Shown: positions 54,641-64,000 of the stretch, in pieces
Layout: each line of letters begins with the position of its first letter
Numbering within the stretch: position 1 is the first letter of the stretch
Assembly (NCBI GenBank): GCA_030021035.2
Contig: JARYZH020000033.1
Location: 4,124,001 to 4,188,000, forward strand
DNA length: 64,000 nucleotides
DNA from: Notholithocarpus densiflorus
Lineage: Eukaryota; Streptophyta; Magnoliopsida; Fagales; Fagaceae
Direction: 5' to 3'
Translations under genes and position numbers: made by a program
The notes under the pieces: generated by a model
The model's database searches: none
Told to the model about the DNA's origin: nothing
Seen by the model: the letters and a program-made list of their open reading frames with translations, nothing else

Positions 54641-55779
54641 TACCACATTAGTGACACATCAGAATGACATATTTGATGGTTCCAATATTCTGGTAGGTCC
54701 TTAGAGTACGTAGGGGTTATTTCATTGATGGTTGTAGGTCAACACTCTTCCCCTGCATATGCAAGGATGCAAAGTTTTTTTTTTTTTTTTAAATCAATCT
54801 AGAGGTAGATGTTCATATCTATATAGATATAACAACCATCATTAATTAACCAAATAAACTAACATGTGTAACCCAATTCACAAAGACCCCTTGCTCATGA
54901 AAAAGGTGGGGTTGAATACCTAATCTTCTTGAAATAATTGTTTCTCTGGTGTATTAGTGATTCAATTGGAACAATTTTGATTTTCCATGCTTAATTTATT
55001 TCAATATGGGAACATTGTATTTTGGGAAAATGAAAAAGAAGGAAACAAAAAATAGAGGAAATCTTACTACACAAATGGTGGTAAGCTTTACACACCATGC
55101 AAATCTCTTAGAGGCCTTTGGTCAAAGACCTAACAGATATAGCCATTTGATTTTCTACACAATCTTTTTGCACAAACGGGATAAGTTTTTAACACCTGCA
55201 ATCCATGAACTATGGCATAACAATTAAATTGAAAAGGTTAAATGATAATGTTAAAAAAAAAAAAAAGATGTTTGGAGCTTTATACAGCAAATTGAACATT
55301 AAGTTGTAAGTATTTTCCGACATGCCACTCCAAAATCCCAACTACTGTCTTTAAGCTTCTCTTGTCCTACGTTATGTGCTGTTCTTCCTGATCAATTCCA
55401 CCCACTTCTCTCCGTGAACTCGAGTTCAATAGATTTCTAAATATAATATACTGATTGAAAGTGGAACAATACCATGTTTGTGCTGCAATTATGGGAGATG
55501 GACACAAACCGACTCTCTAAATTACTTCAAAAGTAACTGTCATCTAAAACTCTCTGTCATAACATTGAATTTTCTATGGTTCTACACTTTCAATCCGATT
55601 TATTTAGTAACAGAAACTTATGGGCAAACATCAAGACAGGGAAGGACACTGAAAAGGCACAATTAATACTAAATAGAGAGACAGAGAAAACAAAAAGTCC
55701 AAGTTGAATTTGAGGTAAAGAAAGAGGGGAAAGAAAGAAAATAGAAAAAAGAAAAAAAAGAAGTATGATGGGGTCGTTG

Positions 55780-55848
55780 ATGTGGCTCAACAGGAATGTA
55801 ACAACAATAAATACTCCGCTTCAGCTTTTATATATATATATATATGGA
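55780..55848 (-). repeat. Possible third Helitron 5' end
   Basis: In minus sense, TATATAAAAGCTGAAGCGGA and TGAGCCACATCAACG resemble the 5' terminal 80 bp at 58701 and 57497 (AAAAGCTGAAGCGTAGC, TGAGCCACATCAGC). The base before the putative TC is T, not A, so the exact end is doubtful. Confidence 0.45.
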
Positions 55849-56284
55849 ATTCAATTTTAGGTCTTTTATCGGACAGTTCGGGTTGAGTTTATTGGAAATT
55901 TGGAGCTCATATTAAAATAAATAAATAAATATTTTTTAAAAACCCTCACTGTTTGAGGAGCGGGACTTAAATGAGATATTTACCGACACTCCCTCAAATA
56001 AATCTATCAATCATCATCACTCACGTTTTAAAACCCCACTAACTAAAAGAATGGTTCTTCTCAAAAACTAAAAGAATGGAATTATTTAATATTTAAATCT
56101 TGTGTGGATCCAAGTCATATTTTGATCTCCTCCCACCAATGTTGAGGCATGAACATTCTCACACAAGCATACAATTATGATGAGCAATACGTGTTCCAAA
56201 CTCTTTCTTCCAAGAGGTTTTGAATGAGAAAAGAATAGTTACTGTAACTAACAATAATTTGGGTTCGGGATAGTTTTATACTTG

Positions 56285-56318
<34 letters not shown>

Positions 56319-56699
56319 TAGGGTCCTATTAGAGTCGTATGCTCAATTCTTCTTTTATCTTTATCTTTATTTTTAAGAGATTAATACTTAATATGAATAG
56401 GCTTACGTCTAGTTTGTGTAGCTTATCTAGAAAACTCTAAAAACCAACTATTAGGTAGAATTGTAGAAGTATGCACACAATCTTAGCACAACTTAAAAAT
56501 GCTCGCACAGTGACTTGAGTTTCACGAATTTGATAAAAGAAATTCACAAATTCTTAAAATTGAAACCATGAATATCAAACCATGTCTAAACTAAAGACCA
56601 TGATAAACACAATTATGCAGAAAAATTACTGCAGAAAATTCAAACACCAGGAAAACAATTTTCTTTGATTCTAAAACCCAATCAATATGTTATACAATC

Positions 56700-57040
56700 A
56701 TGATATTGAAGTAGGCTTTAATACCAATTGTTGGTTTTGCATCTCATACAAAACAAACAGTGGAAGCAAACACCACAGCACTACACTAATAAATCAGAGT
56801 CACACTAAGTCGTTGGAATCACACAGGATAAGACCCAGCAATCAAAAATTCAACACACTAAGAAAAATGATTTATAAAGTAATTAAATTAAACATAACAA
56901 TTATCCACACCACAGCACGAAAGAGGCAGTAAAAAGGAAGAAAAAAAGAAAACATCATGCAAAAGAATAGAGCACAAAAGAAACTTGGATTTAGAGATAC
57001 CTCAACTGAATCGTCTAGCTGCTGTTAGTATTTATATATT
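56700..57040 (-). mobile_element. Possible LTR with an initiator-Met primer-binding site
   Basis: In minus sense, ...AACCAACA is followed by ATTGGTATTAAAGCC (56725-56711). This resembles the TGGTATCAGAGC site primed by initiator Met-tRNA directly after an LTR ending in CA. No gag or pol coding sequence is present nearby. Confidence 0.35.
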
Positions 57041-57496
57041 GTAAGGAGAGGAAGACAGGAAGGAAGGAAAACAGAGAGGCTGCCGTTAGAAGGGAGATAG
57101 GCTGGCGATGATTAAATGTGAAACCGTAGGAAACCGTAAAATAGAGAAGGTGGGGAAGGGGAAAGAACTAAAACGTGGGAGACAGGAAATTAAAACTATG
57201 TGCAACAAAAGGAAGGGAAAAACAAAAAGTTGAAACTGTAAAAGCAAAGGGTTTCAGTTGAAAAGGCTTTGGATCTGGGCTTTATGGGATATTAAATTTG
57301 TAAGAAGTGGGCTTTATGGTGAAGATAGGGATGAAAATTATTTTATAATAATTATCTGTATTTAAAATTGATAAAAACTATTTTAAAATTATAGGACAAA
57401 TTTAGAAAAGATGATAGAAATGACATGGCTGCTGATGTGGCTCAATGTGAGAGTAGCAACATTAAATGCTACGCTTCAGCTTTTAGTAATATATAG

Positions 57497-58701
57497 ATGA
57501 CACTTCCTCTTCTGGTAAAAGCAAGGTGATGCAAATGGAAATTAAATAAAGAACTTGAAAAATATTGATTCTTTTTTTGAAGAGAAAAATTTTCAATTAT
57601 GTTGCTCCCTTTGCATCTCGGATAATTACTCCAGGACTTCCTTAAAGAACACTGCACATTAAAGTTTGCTTTTACAACATTGAATTTATAAGTTTTCCAA
57701 CTCAAATTGAACTCAATTTTTAAATGTATGATACTATTGATATATTAGAAATTAGACATTACATGATTTTTTTTCTCTTGTGAAGTGTGAAATTGCCTAG
57801 AAAATATTTAAACCATTTAATCATCTACTTCAATTAATTTTAGAGAGTTAGAAAAAATAAATAAATAAAAGGAAAGATTTTTAGAAGATTTTTTGCTTCA
57901 GCTTTTCTCTGAGTCAATAACCTATTGCCTTATATCACAAAACAACAAAGGCAAAATTTTAATAAATAAAGTAAGAATAGCTACAAACATTGAGAGAAAA
58001 TATGAGTTTCAATTTTAATATATATTTTTCAAGAATGTAGTTTTACTATTTTAGACAACGCTAATGAGCTAAATCATATAATAACGGGCATAATGCATAA
58101 CCTTATCATTGTCAATATTATAATAAAATTAATAAAAATTTTAATTAAAATGGATAAGAGGAAGCTTGACTAAGTTCCGCCTAAAAGCTCTCTAGCTTCA
58201 AATTTTACATGCCAATTCAGGAAGAGAAATTAATGAGTTGACAGAAAAACAAAGAATCAAGTCAACCCATCAATTGTGAAACCGTAGGAAACCGTAAAAC
58301 AGAGGCTGGCGATGATTAAATGTGAAACCGTAGGAAACCGTAAAACAGAGAAGGTGGGGAAGGGGAAAGAACTAAAACGTGGGAGACAGGAAATTAAAAC
58401 CGTGTGCAACAAAAGGAAAGGAAAAACAAAAAGTTGAAACCGTGAAAGCAAAGGGTTTCAGTTGAAAAGGCTTTGGATCTGGGCTTTATGGGATATTAAA
58501 TTTGTAAGAAGTGGGCTTTATGGTGAAGATAGGGATGAAAATTATTTTATAATAATTATCTGTATTTAAAATTGATAAAAACTATTTTAAAATTATAGGA
58601 CAAATTTAGAAAAGATTATAGAAATGACATGGCTGCTGATGTGGCTCAATGTGAGAGTAGCAACATTAAATGCTACGCTTCAGCTTTTAGTAATATATAG
58701 A
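57497..58701 (-). repeat. Outer Helitron 5' segment, 1.2 kb
   Basis: This runs from the 5' terminus at 58701 to the A of an AT site at 57498, where a second complete 5' terminus begins. Its first 425 bp duplicate 57118-57497 (GTGAAACCGTAGGAAACCGT and following), and its remainder duplicates 53107-53946. Confidence 0.8.
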
Positions 58702-59015
58702 TTTCTTAAGCTTATCCAAATATTCTTTTTGCAATTCAAGGTTTTCAGTTTGACTTATCAATTTAGTCAACAAACTTTCATTTTCTTCACTTTTAGTGAG
58801 AACATTAACAGATTTAATAACATTACAGCAGGAATCTCTACAACCATTTTTAATATTAGGAGAATCATCAGCCGATGATAGTGTTGTTTTGTTCTCTGTT
58901 GATTGTCTGTGTCTACCTGAAACTTTGATACTCCTTTGTTGTGTTCCCTTTCTACCATCGTTGGCGCCACCCGTGTTTGAAAGTGAATTCCCAGAACTAA
59001 ACAGTAAGGCCCGTT
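58702..59015 (-). pseudogene. Pararetroviral polyprotein, segment upstream of the Helitron
   Basis: An open minus-strand frame reads FSSGNSLSNTGGANDGRKG, a basic Ser/Arg-rich stretch (RSIKVSGRHRQS), DSPNIKNGCRDSCCN and a coiled-coil-like segment (NESLLTKLISQTENLELQKE). It continues the helical region at 51690 once the Helitron is removed, but with a one-base frame difference at the join. It probably lies between the movement-protein and protease parts. No canonical capsid zinc knuckle is seen. Confidence 0.6.
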
Positions 59016-59137
59016 TAAGCTAAGAGAGCGTGTAGGGCATGAGAGGTATAGGGTTGACTAGGGTATGTGTTACGAAATGCAACGGTTGTGAGAAAAACAT
59101 AATAATTGAGTGTTAAACCTAGGATAACATGGATAAG

Positions 59138-59915
59138 ATGTGGAGATCCAACCCCTCTGTCAGCTCCAAGACTGGTTGTCCTCCTGATATTGTAAATGAA
59201 GAAGATCACACTGTTGAAGAAAATGAGTTCCTTGAGGAATATTCCCAAAGTTGATACTAAAACTATTTACAAAACTAGTTGGATTGAAAATAGATTTATT
59301 CTGCATACAAAGTGAGAACTGTTGAACAAACATTTTCTATTTCAAAAACTCATGAAAAATGTTGCTTGCTTTCCAAAAGAAACATTGCTGATTTTATTAC
59401 TAAAAAATTCAGTTATTTGCATATTGGTATGGTTCAAGTTGCTGTTAAACCACTTACTAGAAAAGGTATAAATGCTTCTATTCTCATGTGTTTAAGAGAT
59501 GCTAGATTTAAGAACTTTAAAGATAGCATTCTTGGTATGATTACTGCTTCTTTGTATGATGGTCCTGTATATTTTACCTGTTATCCTGATATTACTCTTG
59601 CTTTGGATGATCCTAATATTGTTAAAGCTTTAACCTTAAATATTGCTTCATCTAGTTATCATATGGATGAAGGCACTAAGCCTTTTGCTTTGATTTACCA
59701 TATTTATTACAGACTTTTGGGTACTTAATTGAATCCTGGTGCTAGGATCAATAGAGAACCTGCTGGTAAAACCATGTTAATCCAATGTTCAACTCCTGAT
59801 GCTAAAGTTCAAGTTCCAAAAATGATTCAATGGCAAGATGTTAGCTTCCCACTGAATGGTTGTTGGAACAAGAAACCCCTCTTGCTAAACCTGCTTTTGA
59901 TGAGTCAAAACCCGT
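59138..59915 (+). pseudogene. Caulimovirid polyprotein N-terminus with movement-protein domain, broken
   Basis: From ATG 59138 the plus strand reads MWRSNPSVSSKTG with an acidic stretch. After frame breaks between about 59250 and 59312 comes a 138-codon frame with KFSYLHIGMVQVAVKPL, CLRDARFKNFKDSILGMIT and DGPVYFTCYPDITLALDD. This is the 30K-type movement-protein signature of Caulimoviridae. A TAA lies at 59726-59728, after which the frame resumes (NPGARINREPAGKTMLIQC) until a further frame shift near 59850. It faces opposite to the protease/RT segment, so the locus is rearranged. Similarity ends near 59915. Confidence 0.8.
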
Positions 59916-60315
59916 GAAACTCGACCCGAACCGAAAGCTTTAACATTTTCGGTGATATATTAAGCATTTCGGACCAAATTCAGCGAGATCTCATCGAGAT
60001 ATGGTCCAGATCCTTCAATATCCGGTGAGATCTCGCCGTTATCCGACAAAATCTAGGCCAGATCTCGACAGATCCGGCCAGATTTCGGCCAAATCTCGAT
60101 GGACCCGGCCAAATCTTGCTTGATCCGGCCAAATATCGGCCCCCGTGATAAAACCCGAAACCAACCCAATACAACCCAAAACCGACGAGACTTGAACCGA
60201 AAAATCCAACTAGGTCGTCCGAGTTGGTTTCGGGTCATACTTTCATCCACCCGAATCATTCAGGTCAAGTCTGGGTTGGGCATAAACACGACCCGGCCTA
60301 ACCCGTGGACAGCCC
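59916..60315. mobile_element. Non-autonomous element, possibly hAT-derived, CCGG/CCCGAA-rich
   Basis: The sequence repeats GATCCGGCCAAAT and GATCTCG units (59985-60140) and ACCCGAA/AACCGA units. The right end read inward is TAGGGCTGTCCACGGG, close to hAT-type termini. The left end lacks a matching repeat, so it may be truncated. It interrupts the movement-protein similarity. Confidence 0.45.
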
Positions 60316-60559
60316 TAGTTAGACTTAGGAGTTAGGACTTTCAATTTCGTCCCAATAAAGTCTACGGAGGACAAAACCATGTTGATAAGATGGATAGCTG
60401 TTTAGAAACGCTTAGAATGTAGCATTGTTCAACGGTTATGACTTATGAGACTTGCGGAAGTGGTGGGTGATTAGCAGGTTTGGTTAAGTATTTTAACTGG
60501 GGCTTAAGTAGCTAGGTAGGTAATTTCTTTTGTCAGCTGTGAATTTAAGTGGTGAAGCT

Positions 60560-62680
60560 TTGTACTATACAAACACTTCCACCATATGTAGCATCTACAA
60601 GAATCCACATCCAATATATAGCTCTATCTTAAGAGAAGATCGATGCATTGCAAGCATTGTAAGATTGTCCAAATCTACACTTGTGTTAATTACATAACAT
60701 AAAATAAAAAATATCTCAGGAGGCAGTCTTGAGACTCTTTTTAACACTGATAACAATAAAACACAAACTCCTCCATTTGGTGGTTCTCGAAAGTGAAACA
60801 TAAAGATTTATTTATTTATTTTTTTTTTTGAAAACTTGGTAAAAATTCTAATACATAATATCTAATACACATTGAATTTTCTAAAAGGAGAAACATGTTG
60901 CTAACTTTTTCAATGCCATAAAAGGTTAGGGATTGCAAGACACATTCACCCTGCATGTTTTCCCTGCCCCACCAAGTGGATAGGTTGGGGACAGTGGTTG
61001 ATTTTATAATCAAGCCAGGTTCGAGTCATGTACACAAAATGATCCACAGATTAAATAGCTTACAACTTCATGATTCACACAAGTATCAGGAAGCATCCTT
61101 TAAAAATTTATTAAAATAAAATAAAAGGATCTTTTAGATACTTCTGCTTGTTTATAAAGAAACCTGGAAGGCTTATTGTAGTGCAGAATGTGTTTGATCA
61201 GATGCATAAACCACATCTTTTCAAGGGCATTTTAGCCAAGCCTCCTTAAATTATTGTCAAGAGCAGCCAATAGCAAAACTAAAACAGCTTCACTTGTGAT
61301 GCCCTGTATCATTCCACCACCTTGTCCTACACCAAGATTTGCAACATAATATCGAAACTGAAACTGAAAAACAGTCCAATTCCAAAATATCGAAACCCTC
61401 GTATGCCTAAGTTTGAGGTTTAAATGTAACTTCCAAAAGCAGTCCAAATTCAATTTAAAAAAAGAGTTCAAGACCTCAATCCAACTCATTACAATATCTG
61501 TACACCATGTCATCAGCAGGTAAAAAACCTATTTTGACTCTAACCACTCCATTAAAAAAAGCATATATCCTGCAAATTTAAAGATCCTTTAATTTAGCTC
61601 ATACACTTAAGGTCAGTGTATATTCCTAATTCTGATATTTGTTCAGAGATATCATATTATTTCAGCAATCTCCATAACCCATGATTTAATAAACTACATT
61701 CTATTTCATTCCATTCCAACACTCCCAAATATTCAGCATATAAAGCTTTAAAAAAAAAACTGTAAGTTCAGTATTGGGAGACTCAAAACTTTGACTTGAG
61801 AAATAAAGAAGAAGAAGCTATGCCTTTACACTGTATTAACCCTTACCTGCTGAAAGGAAATCATCAGGCAATTATCCAGGACAATCATTTCACTCTCTGT
61901 GCTGCAGGAGAAGTTATCCAACTGAAACATACAGTGTAAAGACCAGCACTGAGCATTTCTCCTAAGAATCTAATGATGCTGCTAGATATGCAAAAAACAT
62001 AGTTCATGCTCTGACAATGGGTTACTCCAGGTAATATCTTTGCCTGAACATCTAGAAGCACACAAAATTTGTACATGACACATGTTTTTACCGAAACATA
62101 CCTGCCCGGGCAGGGGATTGAAGGAAAAATTGAATTTTAGAGTAGACAATTTAGCAAGACTCAATTGCATTTGACGAAAAAAAAAAAAAGAATAAAAAGA
62201 AACTTACATAATCATTCTATAAATTACTTTTCTATTAGTCATGCACTAATAGAAAAACAAAAAACTAGTTAATGTCACTATAAAATTTATTTTCCAATGA
62301 TTCTGGATGATATTAAGCACAGAACTGGTAACATTTTACAAAGATAACCAGGCTGCACAGAAAGACCCCGTTCTTAATACCAAGGAAAGAAGTTCTATGA
62401 ATTAAAAAGTAAATTAGGTTGCAATACATAAAAGACAACAGAAATCAAAGAAACCAAACATTTACATCTTTTTTTTTTTAAATCTGGTTCAAAACTGAGC
62501 AAATAAAAAAAAAAAAGTGGGCCTTAACCTCCACCCAGTTCTTAAGGAGAGAGGAGGTTTCATTTGAAAAATAGGTCATTGTCACCTCTTTCCAATACTC
62601 AAGTGGAGAAACAGAAATCAGTATGCCTTTAAAAAATGTTGGTCTTTCTACATAGAAATCACTAGTATAAATTCATAGAC

Positions 62681-62729
<49 letters not shown>

Positions 62730-63720
62730 CCCCAATCATAATACTTACGCTTGGCAAACAGAAAAATCCCCAATCATATGTTCGATATTACACAAAGTTT
62801 CCCATGTTATTAATCAGTTAGCAACTAGACATCAACCGCAGCATTAATGCATTATTATCACTACTATTACACATCTTTAACATTCAAGGCAATATTTCTT
62901 CCACTTAAGAAGTTTTCTTTTCAAAGGAAATCAAAAAAGATTCTAAGTATGATGAGTTCCAATGAGTAAACCCTGTATCCTCGGCAAATAACATGAATAA
63001 CAATTCTGGTCATGAATATGAGTGGTGATTTCTTTCGTTACCAGCCTCCGATCAACAGATTCAACACACATAGATGTTTTGAGTACCATGTCAAACTCAT
63101 TTAAGCTGATAGCATACAATGTCACTAACTCAACCAGCAATTGTGACAAAATCATAACTTACCTTAAATATATAAACCTCTAAAACATTGTCTAAGCTTG
63201 TGCAAAATTTAAAATTGGTACCCAACAAATTATTGCAAGAAAATTTAAGTCACATATATGGCCACAAGTAATCAGGCATATCAATTGGCAGCTCAGATTT
63301 CAACAATCATAAACAAATAAATAAGAAAAAAGGAAACAGTCAATTATTAATAGAGTAATAATTTGGATCATGTTAAAGCTGCCAAAAGGAGGAGACAGGG
63401 ATCAAAAGATATTATGATGATGATAAAAACAGAAGGAAACAAGCTAACATCAAAACTCTTCTATTTCTTAAAGTAGCAGATAAGAAAGAGGGATTAAACT
63501 GATGGCAACTTCATGTGCAATCATTTCACAAAGAACATCAGGCGAAAGGACATATAGTTAGTTTATAATTCCGTTATTAGCCACCTGCAATTTTTCCAGC
63601 TGGATTCCTCCTATCCGTCATTAAACAATAAGCATTTAATCATAACACAATGTATTAACAGTATTTAAAATACATAAATTTGCATATTGTCAGACTGATC
63701 ATTCACATCTAAAAACTGAA
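60560..63720 (-). pseudogene. Scrambled decarboxylase pseudogene (copy 3)
   Basis: A near-identical duplicate of 22940-26300, with the same abnormal order: exon 6-like (63494-63620), exon 3-like (62290-62357), exon 4-like (61851-62053, with a deletion of about 12 bp relative to copy 2), exon 5-like (61164-61326) and an exon 8 remnant (60566-60620). It keeps the 3' part of exon 5 and flanking intron (61060-61200) that copy 2 has lost, and lacks the insert found at 23515-23690. The shared order shows that both derive from one scrambled ancestor. Not functional. Confidence 0.85.
62684..62723. repeat. (GA)n microsatellite, expanded relative to its duplicate
   Basis: About 20 GA units against about 12 at 25222-25246 in the duplicate. 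Confidence 0.9.
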
Positions 63721-63756
63721 ACAAAAACAAAGAGATACACAACAATCATATGCAAT

Positions 63757-64000
63757 CTACTTCTTCAAACTATATCTAATATTTCCCGTAAAGATACAGT
63801 AATTTTTGAATGTAACAGACCCTTGTTCCTTCTTAAACTCTTCTAGCTTTTGGCGAAGGCGATGAAGAATTTCAGGTAACACACGTCTTGGGTTTTCCCG
63901 TAACTCATCACCTTTGACATTACAGTGTGTCTCAATGCATTTAATATGCTTTGTATTAAAGTAGTAGTCTTCTACTATGATAGACTCCTCCAATGGCTTA
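63757..64000 (-). CDS. SIN3-like protein, second copy, C-terminal end only (cut by window edge)
   Basis: It matches the last 72 or so residues of the 26327-27613 protein almost exactly (IIVEDYYFNTKHIKCIETHC, then LPEILHRLRQKLEEFKK). It ends TGNIRYSLKK, because the ATGAGATAG that stops copy 1 reads ATTAGATATAG here. The rest lies beyond 64000, so its integrity cannot be judged. Confidence 0.65.
   Translation of the reverse strand, partial: KPLEESIIVEDYYFNTKHIKCIETHCNVKGDELRENPRRVLPEILHRLRQKLEEFKKEQGSVTFKNYCIFTGNIRYSLKK

Larger units (their letters stand above)
53954..57117. other. Helitron cargo region, no intact gene
   Basis: About 3.1 kb present in the inner Helitron copy and missing from the outer one. 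It contains the RNase H fragment (54296-54640), TA tracts (54123-54175, 55829-55846, 56286-56311), a possible third Helitron 5' end (55848) and a possible LTR primer site (56711). I see no intact gene. Confidence 0.5.
51693..58701 (-). mobile_element. Helitron, non-autonomous, 7.0 kb, chimeric
   Basis: In minus-strand sense the element starts TCTATATATTACTAAAAGCT (from 58701). It ends with a hairpin CCCGTGC-ATC-GCACGGG (51704-51720), then TTAGCGA and CTAG (51693-51696). The flanks are A and T, the AT target of Helitrons. No Rep/helicase ORF is present. Inside are a second 5' terminus at 57497 and a duplicated segment (53107-53946 against 57498-58276). It also carries an L1 RNase H fragment, a possible LTR primer site, and (TA)n tracts. 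It sits in the viral polyprotein frame, so it is younger than the virus. Confidence 0.82.

Noticed and set aside
59312..59725. Functional 138-codon viral movement protein or host gene
   Set aside because: The frame is a fragment bounded by frame breaks upstream, a stop at 59726 and a later shift; only a piece of the movement-protein domain.

Overview
The window reads as nuclear DNA of a flowering plant, most likely a woody eudicot; several repeat families resemble those I associate with Fagales, but that placement is weak. It is AT-rich, with GT-AG introns, many homopolymer and TA tracts, and dense transposon debris. I find one complete multi-exon gene, one complete single-exon ORF, several broken gene copies and a large mosaic of endogenous pararetrovirus.

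Layout. 1-4190: AT-rich intergenic DNA with two Tourist-like MITEs (655-1515, 2331-2735). 4243-18610 (minus): an intact 13-exon plant aromatic amino acid decarboxylase gene. My splice model gives 487 codons with no stop or frameshift, and its start codon is split by an intron as AT|G. Its introns hold a LINE with an inverted 5' end (5740-7365), a degenerate L1 (8480-11895) and tRNA-derived SINEs. 22345-26170 (minus): a scrambled, dead copy of the same gene, beside a 428-codon SIN3-like ORF (26327-27613, minus). This pseudogene/SIN3-like block recurs at 60560-64000 and runs off the window, so it was duplicated after the scrambling. 28490-40135: MITEs, an hAT-like element, a probable LTR, a SINE, a WDR70-like N-terminal fragment (31631-31762) and a truncated DRE2/anamorsin copy (32763-34278).

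40440-59920 is dominated by Caulimoviridae-like sequence that best matches endogenous florendoviruses. It has protease, reverse transcriptase and RNase H in one frame with two premature TAG codons, an overlapping downstream ORF, movement-protein fragments and two unrelated-looking downstream ORF types. Six copies of one intergenic promoter region (TACTGTTCAC-type repeats upstream of a TATTTAA box) lie in alternating orientation, among TA-rich tracts. A 7.0-kb Helitron (51693-58701, minus), itself an internally duplicated chimera, has split the viral polyprotein frame.

The decarboxylase and perhaps the SIN3-like ORF could be expressed host genes. The rest records repeated insertion, duplication and decay. 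The most unusual part is the viral mosaic: two different coding modules end in nearly the same intergenic region, and several convergent promoter copies form long inverted repeats.
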